Assembly (NCBI GenBank): GCA_022575985.1
Contig: JAKSXM010000263.1
Location: 9,962,001-10,026,000 of the forward strand
From: Anagrus nilaparvatae
Taxonomy: Eukaryota; Arthropoda; Insecta; Hymenoptera; Mymaridae
Length of the DNA stretch: 64,000 nt
Direction of reading: 5' to 3'
Position numbers and translations under genes: made by a program. This document shows positions 1 through 12,406 of the stretch, piece after piece (position 1 is the first letter of the stretch; every line of letters starts with the position of its first letter). The notes under the pieces are model-generated. The model was not told where the DNA came from, searched no databases, and saw only the letters and a list, made by a program, of their open reading frames with translations.

Positions 1-1388
1 AATAAATTGTTTTATTTGTTCGTAAGTAAGACCTTTATTATTGTTAGATGTTTTAGTCATAAATTCAACCGATTGTATTTGAGAAACTGTATACATAATT
101 GCATTATAAAAGGCGTCTCGTTTTTCATCTGTAGGTAAAGTCGTAGTATTAAATAAATTTTCATAATTTCGTACGACATCTTCAAATTTATCAATAAATT
201 CAGAAGCTTTTTCTTTATTAGGATTGTATTGCATTTCATATAGTTGTTTACGAACATTACTGAAGTTAAGTTTGTCTCACATCGTTTAATTTCTTTTAAC
301 TGGTCAATTATTTTTGCCGGTTCTGAAATACTAGCTACTTTTGAATAATAAGTTTGATCAATCCGATTTATTATTATATCTCTGACTTTGTATTGATGTC
401 GTTTTAGTGTGCTTTCATCGTAACTTTTAGTTTTACTAGTAGATTCGTTTTCATTTATTACGTAAAGCAATTCGTTTAATCTTAGTTCCGAAGTCAAAAA
501 ATCGTAAAAATGTTCAAATTTCGTTTGTTGTGTTAATTTGTATTCTTGTTTTGGTCCGGATTCTTTACTTATAACTTCAAGTTTTAAAAGTTCGTTTTTA
601 ACTGAATTTATAGAATTTTCGTTAGATTTATTTTTAACAATATCAAGTTTATTAAATTCATCTCTAATAATATTATTAATTTCTTCGCGACTTATGTTAC
701 TTTCCTGTACAACTGAAGAGTTATGACTTTCTAAATTATTTTCGTTATCGTTTACCTCGTTATAACCATCAAGCTCTCTGATTTTTAATGTAAGTAAATC
801 AATTGCTTCTGTCATTCGTTTTGCTTGAGCTGTAGTATTTTGAGCGTACATCAGAGCTTCCTTCTTTTCTGCTTTCTTCTTTTCGTCGTTTAATTTAAAC
901 TGAGAATCCAGGTAATTTATCATCAGTTTATTAGTGTCTGCTAAAGATTTTGCAGCATCTTTTAACATAAGGCAGGATTCTTGAAGGGCTTTAAATTCGT
1001 CGCATTTAATCGTAATCGTTTTTGATTGCGCATCACCTGCAACTTGCCCATTATTGTTGTTAGGGGTCGTTTTTGAACCATCGTCTGCGACATAATGAAA
1101 ATTACTCAAGTAATAGCGTGAAACATATGTTTGTTTATTAATATGAAATTTTTTATCGCCATTTAAGGTTATAAAATTCGTTATTATAGGTTTACATTTT
1201 TTACTATCGTTCTCGTTTTCGTTTATTCGTTCAGAATCGTTTTCTGCCAACAAATCGTTTTCTTCTTCCTGAGTAATATCATCATTGCATAGCTGGTTTA
1301 ATTTTGCCCATGGTACCTCCAAGTATTGACCTTCGTTTTCTCTTGTCGTTATTTCGTTAACAACAGCTTTCCACATTTCTTCATCCAT
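1..1388 (-). pseudogene. copia-type Gag, partial and frameshifted
   Basis: The minus-strand frame opens at 1388 and runs off the left edge. The N-terminal two thirds are acidic, Asn/Lys-rich and probably coiled-coil. The segment around residues 290-375 has the look of a Ty1/copia Gag (UBN2-like) domain, with a KVRDIIINRID motif followed by an IKRCETNLTS motif. At about 255-265 the frame shifts: downstream of it the copia-like sequence continues in another frame up to position 1. So this is the 5' part of a copia element whose pol would lie to the left of the window. No CCHC knuckle or LTR was recognised. Seen: long ORF and frame change. Known: the order of these motifs in insect copia Gags. 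Inferred: that the copy is dead. Confidence 0.7.
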
Positions 1389-1644
1389 ACATGTTTTGGC
1401 TGTTCAATTTAAAAATTTAAAATTTTAGAATTTATAAAATAATAAAATTAAATAGGCTAATATTCTCTTTTGATTTACCGAACACAAGTATATCATAAAG
1501 AAAAATAAATAAATAAAAATGTAATTAACCGAACACAAGTTATATTACATAAATATTCTAGTCATACACACAGTTGTTTAATGAACACAAATTAAACAAC
1601 TGCATATAGACCCAGCATGCAATATGGGACTTAAATGCATTTAT

Positions 1645-1797
1645 TTAATAGTACGTACTGGTTTTATATTCAGCTGTATTTGTTTTAAAAATCATAACAT
1701 CGTCATTGATCGTGATCGTTGTTGGTTCATCTTTATGATTTTCTTTAAGTTTAAATATTTCGTTAAATTTAGCAAAGAAAAGGTCTAGAATGTCCAT
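1645..1797 (-). CDS. short 50-residue ORF upstream of the copia gag
   Basis: A minus-strand ORF starts MDILDLFFAKFNEIF and ends at TAA. It lies in the leader between the copia gag start and the inverted-repeat element to its right. Charged residues are frequent and codons look protein-like, but the length is small. It could be a small leader ORF of the copia element, a decayed exon or chance. No motif was recognised. Confidence 0.2.
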   Translation of the reverse strand: MDILDLFFAKFNEIFKLKENHKDEPTTITINDDVMIFKTNTAEYKTSTYY

Positions 1798-1903
1798 ATT
1801 CAGTGTAGACAAATCTAAAAATTTATTTCATGAAATATTATATAAAATCCTAGGAATATTAAAATATTAAAGTATTAAAATATAAAAGTATTAAAATATG
1901 TAT

Positions 1904-3595
1904 GGGCATATCTCACCAAGTGGTTATATTTCTAATTTTATAAAATAAATTTTATTTTTGAGAGCACAATAATGACATTTGGACAGAAGTTTAATAAAAC
2001 AATAAAAATTAAGATTTTCTTTGCGTAACTTAATTTTAAGCTACGGCGTTTGATAAATGAACTTCTTAATTTAAAAAATATATTTAGGTATAATTAGGTT
2101 TTTAGGTTATAATTACTAAATGATGATATTAGTTCTCAAAAATACTGGAAAATATAGAGGTATATAACAATAAATTTTATTTCTCTCCAAAAACCAATAA
2201 TAAGTATTTTCAATTTTTTTATAAACAAAAAATTAAATGTTCTACAGACTGCGCTATAGGCATAGTTAGGCTAAGCTCCCTGAATCTTTAACTCATTGCT
2301 CCTCGCTTTGCTCACATAAAGCCTAAAATATAGTTAACGTTAAAGTTACTGCTAAAATGGGCGGATCAAAAGGGGGGTGGTAAGGGTAATTGCCTCCCCT
2401 GAGCTCCAAAAAATGCATGTTTTTTGTTCATAATTTTGTTTTTTTATACAAATTTCATAAGAAAACACAAAATTTTGCTTAAGCGCCCCACCCCCTTAGG
2501 CCCTTTTCTGAATCCGCCACTGGTTAAAATATGATCGCATTATCTTATTATAATTTATTAAATCATTTAGTGCGCCTTCTATGATTTTTGAAACATTTTT
2601 TTAAAGTTTTTGATTTTTTTCAAAATGTATTTTTCTTGAAATATAGATTTTAATGATCCACTAAGTATGACCTACAACTACATAATTTTTTTACTACAAC
2701 TACATATTTTTTTCACGCTCTTTGGGCTAATCATTTTCTAATTTTATTTATTTTTTTGAAGCACTAAATTCAAATCAAAAACATCTTTTTTGAACTAAGA
2801 ATGAAATATAGGTAGTTCTTACACGTTTGTTATTTTTAGGTTATTGGTAAACAACGCTTCTAAATTATACGATTATTTTATATAAAACTGAGGTTTATAC
2901 ATACAACGCATTGAATCAAGCAATGCCGTTTTTTTTAACTGAAATCTTATAACATTTTACATAAATCACAAAAGATTTTGCGAAGATTTTTTAAAAATTG
3001 AACGAGTGCCATTAAAAAATGTGATTTTAGTATCAAAATTACGCATCGACAACAAATTCTTTTGGTGTCGATATCTACTAAATTATTGGAGGCACCAGTT
3101 TTTCTCAAATCACTTTCAAATTGTGAAACATTGTAGAGAATTTTCACAATAGTTAGAAATAAAAATTGTTCACGGCATTCATTTGTGGCTAAAAAACTTT
3201 CTTTGATCGTATTTATTTGAAAACGTGGTTACCAATGTTTCGGCTGGCAGAATTTTTTTTAGAAAGGGAGCACACTGTTTTAATTATGTGAAGAAATTAA
3301 ATATATTATTAATTTATCAAAATCTATTTATAAAAAGGCAAATGGTTTTACGGCATTCCCACTGTAATGTTAAGAATTTAAAAAACTTAACAAGGTTACC
3401 AACAAAATATTAGGGTTTCGAATCATTCCAAGGTTGTTATTTCATAATAATTAACGAAATAAGGCAAAAAAATTTCTTGAGGCTTGAGAAGAAATATATA
3501 TAAATAAATTTCAATAATTTTTTTTTTGAAACAGAAAGCCGGATTTTCATTAAAACCCTCAATTATGCAATATAACCACTTGGTGAGATATGCCC
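1904..3595. mobile_element. TIR element, non-autonomous, 1.69 kb
   Basis: The ends are perfect 27-bp inverted repeats, 1904-1930 and 3569-3595, beginning GGGCATATCTCACCAAGTGG. The element is flanked by GTAT on both sides (1900-1903 and 3596-3599), a possible 4-bp target duplication. No transposase ORF is visible inside; the interior is AT-rich and contains a smaller hAT-like element. The superfamily is uncertain because a 4-bp duplication with a GGGC terminus does not settle it. Seen: inverted repeats and flanking tetranucleotide. Inferred: a cut-and-paste element. Confidence 0.75.
2359..2522. mobile_element. hAT-like miniature element nested in the TIR element
   Basis: The ends are imperfect inverted repeats (GGGCGGATC... 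and ...GATTCAG/CCGCCACTG type), resembling the CAGTGGCGGA terminus common in hAT-type elements. The flanks GCTAAAAT (2351-2358) and GTTAAAAT (2523-2530) form an 8-bp target duplication with one mismatch, which is the size hAT elements make. There is no ORF. It lies inside the 1904-3595 element and is therefore younger than it. Confidence 0.6.
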
Positions 3596-4697
3596 GTATA
3601 CATATGTAAAAGAATTAAAAATAAATATTTATTGTCGTTATTATTATTTATTATGATCATAATATTGTGTGTAAAATTTCGTTATTTACTCGTTTTTATT
3701 AAAGAAAATAATTTTATTCGATTCGATTAAATAAATTAATATTGCAATATAATTTTTATTTTAAAAATAAATTAATAAGCGAAAATAATTTAATTTTAAA
3801 TTTATAAATATCGTTTTATTATATCGTTATAAACACATCTTATGTATCGTAAAACGTCAACAAATAAATCGGAGCAGAAAAACACATGAGAAACAAAGGA
3901 GAGAGAGAGAGAGAGAGAGAGATACATGAAGAACTCTAAAATATAGCGCGCGGTGCCGGGCGGTTCGAGGCAAGAATTATTAACATGAATTTTATCAAAT
4001 TTATTTAAAAATAATAATATATTTTAAAATTTTAATTTTCGTTTAAAAATTAAATTTTATACACTCATTTATTATTTTCTTTTTCGTTTTATTAAAATTT
4101 ATTAAATTCTTTTATTTAAAAATTAATCGTAAAACATTTTATTCTTATCGGTATTTATGCGTGTGTAGTGTATATATTATGTAATACTAATATGGTCGCC
4201 TGTAGACGACGAATCGTGCTTCAGTATGCTCGCGCATTTTATGTAAAGACAGAAGTGTATAAAATCTAACGATCGTTAAATAAACGGATATTGAAAAATT
4301 TCCATTATTGTAGTTTACATACACACACATATGTAATAATATACATGCACACGTTTTTCGTTATTTTGACGGTAATTCACTATTAAAAATAAATTTTGAT
4401 AAATATTTCGTCGTTTTATTTAAACTTTTATTTTTGTAAAATTTTATTAAATTTTATTCGAATTTTTGTTTTTAAAACTCTCGTGCACACTTCGTTACCG
4501 GCACTTGTATTATAACGTCAAAATGGCGGCTTTCATATTTCACCGCGTCGTTTTATTAAAATTTATAAATTTATCACTTATTCGTACTTTTATTCAAAAT
4601 TCATTTAAAATAGAATCGTATACACTTCTTAAAATTTGTTTCGTATGAATCCCGTCACAACGTGTATTCGCGTGTATAAATATTTCACTGCACATAC
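3596..4697. other. AT-rich non-coding stretch
   Basis: No gene is visible. It holds a GA dinucleotide microsatellite (about 3899-3922), a short GC-richer patch near 3945-3970 and otherwise A/T runs. It probably lies in the first intron of the minus-strand gene whose coding exon ends at 4698. Confidence 0.6.
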
Positions 4698-4803
4698 CTT
4701 TTATAGCATTTTGTTCCAGGAGTAGGTTTTCACCATCCTCTGGAGCAGCAGCCTTCTTCCCTTCTCCTACCGGCACTGGCTCACTAATTTCTTTATTTTC
4801 CAT
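4698..4803 (-). CDS. probable first coding exon of a host gene
   Basis: The minus-strand reading starts at ATG 4803 and gives 35 residues (MENKEISEPVPVGEGKKAAA then an acidic stretch ending QNAIK). It ends in phase 1 at a good donor, AAG|GTATGT. Composition is clearly richer in GC than the surroundings. No downstream exon could be identified with confidence; it would lie to the left, beyond or between the transposable elements. The function is not recognised. Seen: ATG, open frame, donor consensus. Inferred: a genuine first exon. Confidence 0.45.
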
Positions 4804-7100
4804 TAGGAAAAATACTTATGTAATTTAAATCACAAAATCACGATTAACACGAGATCAAAAATTATAAAAAGAATTTCTCAACTTATTCTCACAACTTTGA
4901 TACGAAAAAGGCCCAAGGTTAACTTTATGCGCAGTGGAAGGCAGTGTGGGTCATAGCCTGATGGAATAATGGGTTGTTGAGAATAAGGAGATAAATACAC
5001 AAGAAAAACACAATTAATTATAAGAATAATGAATATACTTATGTAATCGTAATCGATCTTTACTCTTCAAGAGATCAGAAGAGACTGACTAAGCGGGCGG
5101 AAGCCTACTTTTACATGACAGTACTACGCATGCGTTATATGCACGGTGTGTAATACTTTCATTTTAACACTATCTTTGGCTGTCATTTTTGATGATATCT
5201 GATACTGCTCAAAAGTCTTCTCTTTATGTGATTAATAATATGCTTGCGCGAATTCAAACTTCATTTTTTTTATTTATTTAATTCTTCTTATAGTTGCCAA
5301 TAATCAAAACCTTTCCTAATCACTTATTTTCCTTCTTTTTAAAATGGGATTCCAAAGATACTTATCTTTCATAGGAAATCCAACTTCACTAATCAAAATT
5401 AAAAATTAACTTATCCAATTTCAAAAATACACAATTGATTATAATTAAAAATATATAAGAAATCACAATATACATAATGGCCGGCGACATGCGTTTTCGT
5501 GCGTTATCAAAAACGTGACCTATTTTTAGAAGGGTCAGTCGCCGAATATCTTCCTCGCTGGTCACTTAAACCCGCGTTTTCGATCGGCTTCTCTCCCTTC
5601 TCCTTTTCATGTCTTGTTCTTCTAGCGGCTTTTATTAAATATCTATGTGTGCGTGTGTCGCTAATGTCACCTATATTTTTAATTGACTATTACTTAATTT
5701 ACAAAAATCTCGCAGCTTTTTTCTAAAATTTAAACATTTTATTAAATTCAAAATAAACGTATTTTAGCGTTTGTAACCACGTTACAATATCCCTCCCTCA
5801 AACGGGGCTTTAGGTACAAAAGCCCTCAAACTCCTCTTTACTCATTTTGCTAATTCGAACTTTCGAGTTACAATTTCCCTACCCGAAACATATCCCTAAT
5901 ATATCTTATTCAATAATTTATTTACAATAATTTATTTACAAGCTCGTTGAGCTTGGCCGAGTAAGATAGGCGAATTTGCACTCATAGGCATATGAAAAAA
6001 CTAACTAGGGCATGTTTTTATACCTAAAAAATAAAAATTTTTTGCGTTGGTTTTAGACCTCTAGCCCACCCCGTTGTCTCCCTATCTCAAAAAACGTGTA
6101 AAAATCGAGTTTTTCTTTGAGCAAATCTTTAAAATAGTATAACTTTGCAAGAAATGGAGCTTTTTTGACGTGCCTGGCGTCGTTGAATGCGGAATCCAGC
6201 ATATTTTTGAAAAAAATTTTTTTTGCGCCGATACCAACCCTTACGCCGCTCTCAAACACTTAAAACTGGATTTCAAAAAACGAAAAATATCGAAATTTCT
6301 AATTTTTTCCTACTACAAGGTTGCTTGAACTGAAATTCTCAGCAGTTCTTGGTAGTTATTTATCCAACTTTTAACCCTGGATACTTATTATTTTTTTACA
6401 GGTGGGGCAACATGACGAAAAATCAAAAAAACCACTTTTTAATTTTTAAGCATTTTTATTTAATTACAATTGTTTGCCTGAACTTTTTAATTTAAAATAG
6501 CAATAAGGCCTAAAAAATATGATTTTTTATGAGGAATTTATTATATTTTTAAATGCGGAAAAATTTAATAATCCTAATTTTTAATTATATAGACATAAAG
6601 TTGTTTTTTAGCCTTATTTGAAATAGAGAATGCTAATTAATTATACTTGAATATTTTTTGTATATTAATTGAATGTTATAGTATGAAATTTTAATCTTAA
6701 AGTATAATAAAATATAAGAACCAATTTACAAAAGCTAATTTTTTTATTTATTTTTGAAAAAGATATAATAAAAATAATATAAAAATAATATAATATAATA
6801 TAAAATCATTTTTTATATAATTAAAGAAAAATATTTTAACTTTTAAGTAAAAAAAAAAATTTGAAGAAAAACCCCCCTTTATTTATAACTATTAAGTAAC
6901 TTTCAAATGATTTGCAATCCAACTTAAATAATTTTATTTTTCTCTAAAAGTTTAAAATTTTAATCATTGTAAAATATATATTTTTTTAACACAAAAAAAT
7001 TATTTAAACCTTTGCATAGCCAAGGAATAACTTAAACTAACGCATTTCCCGTAAAAGACCCGATTTTTCCTATTAGGTATACGAGTAGATATAATAACAG
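4804..7100. other. intergenic stretch with a possible LTR remnant
   Basis: No gene is supported. The patch at 5480-5790 is GC-richer and ends with AATAAA and a TGTAAC/GTTACA palindrome. On the minus strand the abutting sequence at about 5785-5805 is purine-rich (GAGGGAGGGA), as a polypurine tract next to a 3' LTR would be. That would fit an old LTR remnant, but the other LTR end was not found. From 5940 to 7080 there are only A/T-rich sequence and homopolymers. Confidence 0.35.
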
Positions 7101-7545
7101 TATATTACGGTCCTAGGCCAGAAAAATAAAGAATGTCCCAAAGTGCACGTAAATTAGCTTCCGAGGCGAAGCCGAGGATGGTAAACTGCGATTTGATTCA
7201 TTCTTTGTTTATGGCCAAGGATTGTACAAAATTTTTCTGCTACTGTGGTGAGAAAACGCGTCTTTGCCGGACGCGTAGTGTCCGAGAAAAACGTACTTTC
7301 GGGCCGCCGTACCGAAATAGTATATTACGATCCCGTGTCCAGAAAAGTAAAAAATGGCTAAAATCGCACGTAAATTACCATCCGAGGCGAAGCCGAGGTT
7401 GGTAAACTGAGATTTGGGTCATTATTTATTTATGGACAAGGGTCGTATACGATTTTTCTTCGTCAGTGGCGAGAAAACGCGTCTTTTCCGGTCGCGCAGC
7501 GGCCGGGAAATACCTGCTTTCTGGCCACTGGCAAGAAAAAGATTT
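7101..7545. repeat. two tandem copies of a 220-bp unit
   Basis: Copy 1 begins TATATTACGGTCC at 7101 and copy 2 begins TATATTACGATCC at 7321, a period of exactly 220 bp. Both contain CGAGGCGAAGCCGAGG and GAGAAAACGCGTCTTT. The copies have diverged by roughly a fifth by eye. Both are much GC-richer than the flanks. The 90-residue ORF that spans them is not thought to be a gene. Confidence 0.75.
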
Positions 7546-8172
7546 TTGAATTATTTTGGGTATAACCTTTTTATATAAACTGTAAAATTTGTTGAAATAT
7601 CAGTTGTTGGGCGTTTATTTAAAATACCCGTTTTTCTGAAAAAATTAAAACTCGAAATAACTCAAAAATATTATATTATTTAAAAAAAAAAAATTTGGAC
7701 TGTAGGGGAAAACAAGTTGTTTTAACTTATTTCTTGGATATCTAAAGGTCTGAATCAATGTTTAAAAAAAAATTTTTTACTTTGATTCAAAACTTAAATA
7801 TAAAATATTCAACTTATAGAGAAAAAAAATAATGATTTAAGAAAAAAAGTCCATAGAAATTTAGGGACTCTTAAAAATTAAATTATTAAAATAATAAAAC
7901 TATAATTTTTATAATTTTAGTTTCGAGAAAATAATTTTTTTGTAATTTTCTTTACGTTTCAAGCCATTCGAAAGAGATTTGCAATCGTTTAAATAAAAAA
8001 ATTAAATCCGCTTGCGGCAAGCTAATTTTTTTTCTGCCTTAAAATTTATGTACAACATCGTATGAAAACGGATAATGAAAAAAAGTTTTTATTTAGTAAA
8101 TTTTTAAGAGGAAAAGATTTTGAAAACCACTAATATAATTTTTTTTTAACATCCATTGGTTCAATCGTTTGC
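7546..8172. other. AT-rich stretch, nothing recognised
   Basis: Long A and T homopolymers and low-complexity sequence. No coding frame, repeat boundary or regulatory site could be supported. Confidence 0.6.
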
Positions 8173-8176
8173 TTAA

Positions 8177-8911
8177 GGCGCGATTTCAGTTTTCGGAAAA
8201 AAATTTTTAAAATATAGAAAAATATTTTTTTTTAATTATTTTATTTAATTTAAAAACTATCTAAGAATGTATAAAAAAATTTTTGAAATAAAATTCTAAC
8301 GCGTGTAGGAGATATTAAAGTTTTTGTAAAGATATTCATAAAAGTAAGTATACTAAGAAAAAACTTTAAACGCGTTTCTCTCGAAATGCCTTTTTTAAAT
8401 CGGCTTGCACTCTCTTTCAAAAAGTATACATCCGATTTACCAATTTTTTTTTATTTTATTAAATAATTAAATACGCAGGGTGTAAACCGACAAAATCAAC
8501 AAAAAATTTTTTTGGCCTTTTATTTAATTTACAAGGTCCAATTTCGTGCCAAAAAAAAAAAGGTTTTTCTTTCATTTCAGTGGCATTTTTTTTTTCAAAA
8601 AAATTTTTTTTTGTCGGTTTACACCCTTGGAAAACCAATTCTAAAAACAACCTTTTTTGGTTTTTTTGTTTTTGGCAACCTGGATTCGAGATATCGTGCA
8701 AGCCGCAAGAAACTACCTCGACTTTGGCGCGCTATATATACAGACTGATAAATGCAAACAAAAAAATAAATAATAAAATATGTTAATCTAATAAAATATA
8801 ATAATAACATATGTATAATCGTCTAAAAAAAAAATTTTTTAATTTAATAAAGTAAAAAAAATATAAGCATTTTAAAAAGCCACCTTTTTTCCGAAAACTG
8901 AAATCGCGCCT
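8177..8911. mobile_element. TTAA-flanked miniature inverted-repeat element
   Basis: Perfect 26-bp inverted repeats, 8177-8202 and 8886-8911, start GGCGCGATTTCAGTTTTCGG and are bounded by TTAA on both sides (8173-8176 and 8912-8915). A TTAA duplication is typical of piggyBac and Kolobok superfamilies. There is no transposase. A second palindrome is nested in the middle. The ORFs reported on both strands at 8459-8810 arise from that palindrome. Confidence 0.8.
8478..8626. repeat. nested fold-back repeat
   Basis: The arms GGGTGTAAACCGACAAAA and TTTTGTCGGTTTACACCC face each other across about 110 bp. It sits inside the TTAA-flanked element and is probably another, younger miniature element. No clear target duplication was identified. 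Confidence 0.6.
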
Positions 8912-8915
8912 TAAA

Positions 8916-11900
8916 ACTAAAACGGGAAATCTTAAGAAATTCTTAAGAAAATCTATATTTTTTGAACAACTTAATTTTAATTCTAGTTTGCTCAGCCATT
9001 ACACAAGTTAATAATTTAATTTTTTTTTTAAATAAACAGTGGCCATTAAGCTTAAAGGCTCTATAATTTTTTATTAAAATTTAAGGAATATTTTAAAAAT
9101 AATCAAAATTAAGGCTATCGTTCCAGTTCTGGTGATCGTACAACTACTAGAACGTTTACCTTAAAATTTTCAAGAAAACGTTTTCGTTGTTTTTTTTTAA
9201 ATTTTTTATTCCTGTCAAAAAAAAATTTAACTAGTTTTACTTTGGTGAAATTAATGTATATTTTCATAACAAATTAATCAAGAAACATATTTATACGGAA
9301 TAAAATAAAAAAATACATGACACGAAAATAAAAAAAATTTTCTTAAATCTTTGAAAATGAGATTACATATCTCGAAACGCGTCAGTTTATAATTGACTTG
9401 TCACTATTAGCCGGAAAAAATAAATTTTCTTTTATTAAAAAAAAAAAAAATTTTAATTGTCTTTAATTTATTTTAAATTATATAGTGAACGGACACATAA
9501 AATAAAATGTTTTACTTAAAAATACATGGATCGCATTTTTACATTCTTTGAGGAACCAAAGTACTATCCTATTGGCAGAATATTTTCTTGTAGGTACTTT
9601 CTGTTTAGATACGAAACTTTCCTAATATTTTCATTTAAGGATCAGAATTTAATTGAATTGTTTTAAATTGCGCATGCGTGATAAAATCGTAAAGTAGAAC
9701 TTAACAAACTCCATTTATTTGCAAATTTATCGATTATTTGCCATAAATAATTATACAATCTTCCGTTTGTTTTTTTTAAATTTCCATATAGTAACTAGTT
9801 TTGAGAAAAAAAAATTCATGGGGTATGATTTCAAGGCCCTTATAAAATAGCAGAACTTTTATAAACTATTATATTTTTATAATGTAGAAAATTTTTTTCT
9901 TTTTTGAAATTAAAAAAAAAAATTCCCGCAAAACCACGTCAAATTGTAAAAATCTATCTTTACGAAAAGTATGTAGTTTTGAATAGATTTGAAGGTCACA
10001 GGTTAAATGGGCTTAATTTTATAAATTTATAAAAAAAATTTAAGTTACAAATTATATTATTTTTTAATTAAATGTGGCAGTAATATGATTTTTAGGGTAT
10101 TTTGAATATGTTAAAAAATATATATAAATCAATGAAGATTGTTATGAAGTATGTATATAAAAAAAAATAAACATAGAAATTAGTAAAAAAAAAAACGACT
10201 AAATTGACAAATAAAAAAAGAATTAATATATTTAAAGATTCTAATATGTTTAAAAATTTTTCGCAAACAATTTTGAATAATTCATTTTAAGGTAGTATGT
10301 CCGTGAAAAATTTACAGAACAGATTTTGACCAAACTTCATAAAATGAAAGTTTTTTATTAATTAAAATTGCTGAAAAAATTTGGAGATTGTTAGGTGTTT
10401 GGTTTTAGAGAAATTAATAAATATATTTAACGTGTAAGTAAATGGAAAACTCCAAAAATGCGTACTAATTTCAAGATTTATCAAAATTTACAGAACAGAT
10501 TTAAATGAATTTGCATAACAATGGAGATAAAGTATCTATAAATTTTTTGATATTAATTAAAAGTACCGTAGGTGTTTCTAATATAAAGAAATTAATTAAT
10601 AAATATAAGAAGACATTGTTTATCATGCAGTCTTAGTAACTTTTCAACATCATGTGCGAGTTACTCTCTTAAATATTGTATCGATGAAATATTATTTTAT
10701 TAAATTAAAATAATAGTTTTGTAATTATTTAATTATTTATAAAAAATTATTGTTTTATATTTGTATTATTATTATTATTATACTATATTATTATTAATAT
10801 TATACTTTTTTATAATATATTGAAAAGGGAGTAAAGTCACTAGAATATAGTAATATTACTGCAGAATCAAGCGCGTGGCTATCTAAAATAACTTGACTTT
10901 TAACGTCACTGACATACGTCTTTAAACAAGTTTCAAATTTTTCTTCAATATTGACTTCAAATTATTCTTTTATACGAAAAAAAAAATTATACAATAAAAA
11001 CGTAATGCTGAAATAGCTCTTCTTATCCCATCTAAAGCCACCTGAATATATGTTATATATTATAAAAGTAAGTTACCGGGAAAAATTATAATTCTAAGTA
11101 ATGTGCCAGCGCAGCGGCTTGTCTATAAAAGATCAATGAATTGAAACTCTTGTAGAACATCGTTATTTATTTAATTATTTTCTGTTTATTATATTATTTT
11201 TTTTTAATTTAAAAACTTTACGTATATAATGAGTAGAAAAGTATTAAGTGTGCACATATTAATAATACTTATTTGTTTTTTTAATTTAAAATTTTAAAAT
11301 AAGAATCATAAATTTCATTATTTTAATTAATGATACTTGAAATATGCATTTTATATTTAATATTACTTCGCAGTAATAGAAATACCACATAATTTTTAAT
11401 TATAGCAAAATAATTATATCAATAATCACAAATTATAAAAATATTCAGCTTTAATAATAAACAAGCATAAAATTTACTTACGTGTTTTTGTCTGCCGAAT
11501 TTTTCAAATGATAATTTCGGTTTCTGAAACTCGCTCCGCCATCTTAAAAAAAAATTACACCCTCACTTTCATTATTAGCCATTATTTATAAATCACTTGC
11601 AAAATATAATGGCTAGTAATAACGTTTTTATTCACTTTTTTCGTAAAGAAACGAAAAATTCGACACTTTGATATCTTATAAAATATACCGGCAGTATTTT
11701 CAATTTTCGAAAAATAATGCGTTATACTAATAATAATAAAAATAAATAATAAAATAATAAAAATAATAAAAATAACGACGCAAGTATAGCGATCCGTGTT
11801 ACCGCGTTCGATACATATGTTAGCGCGGGCTTACTCAATATATATTAGCAAGATCCACCAGATTTTGACATTTTTGTCGCTAGTGTACGAAAAACTACCA

Positions 11901-12277
11901 ATATGGCCGGTCGTTTGTGAATGTTTACATCTATCGTAATAAAAGATATATTAGCTAAAATTTTGACCACGCGTGGCGTTAGAATCCTGCTAACCTCTAA
12001 GTTATTAAAAGCAAAGTTTTAAAGGCAGCATTCTTTTTATTGAGAAAATGTTTTATTTGCATTAATTTTTATTCTAATTTTCATTCGTGCAGTCTTGGGA
12101 TATATTAATATTGTTTAAACACGGTTAATTAGGAAGTTATTTCAAGGGCATACGAAAATTAACATTATTTTTTATTAAAAAACAAAAATAATTTTCAAAG
12201 TGTTAATAATTTGTGTTTGTAAAAGACATTTTGTGTTATGCTAGTACTGTAAAAGAATTTTTAATTTATAAAAAAAT
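8916..12277. other. AT-rich upstream region of the plus-strand host gene
   Basis: No ORF is supported. On the minus strand, 11560-11490 reads ATGGCGGAGCG... and ends at a strong CAC|GTAAGTAA donor, but the frame stops after 12 residues; it could be a 5' untranslated exon of a divergent gene. The segment 11760-11990 is GC-richer and is a candidate promoter region for the gene starting at 12278. Confidence 0.4.
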
Positions 12278-12406
12278 ATGTCTCAAGATCTTGTTGACCA
12301 AAACAGTCTGTTTGAAAGACAAAAAACAATACCAACTTTTATAGATGGTAATATGTGGTTTAAGGATTACAGATTTCATTCCCACGATAAGAAAAAAATT
12401 ATTTAA
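12278..12406 (+). CDS. exon 1 of a FLYWCH-like host gene (ends in stop as it stands)
   Basis: A 42-residue frame starts MSQDLVDQNSLFERQKTIPT and continues with an FIDGNMWFKDYRF segment. Its spacing of aromatic residues resembles the start of FLYWCH-type zinc-finger domains. The frame meets TAA at 12404-12406, immediately before a GTATAC donor-like site. Read as it stands, the exon is closed, and a one-base change in the preceding A-run would open it. The likely continuation is at 46321, on the far side of elements A and B. Seen: ORF and donor. Inferred: family and link to the later exons. Confidence 0.4.
   Translation: MSQDLVDQNSLFERQKTIPTFIDGNMWFKDYRFHSHDKKKII

Noticed and set aside
5480..5800. 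Complete LTR or copia 3' end
   Set aside because: Only one plausible LTR edge and a purine-rich abutment were seen; the second edge and any internal coding part were not found.
7133..7405. 90-residue ORF over the 220-bp tandem repeat
   Set aside because: It spans the duplication boundary, has no start context and no recognised domain.
8459..8810. Overlapping ORFs on both strands
   Set aside because: They lie in a palindrome within a TIR element and mirror each other in sequence.
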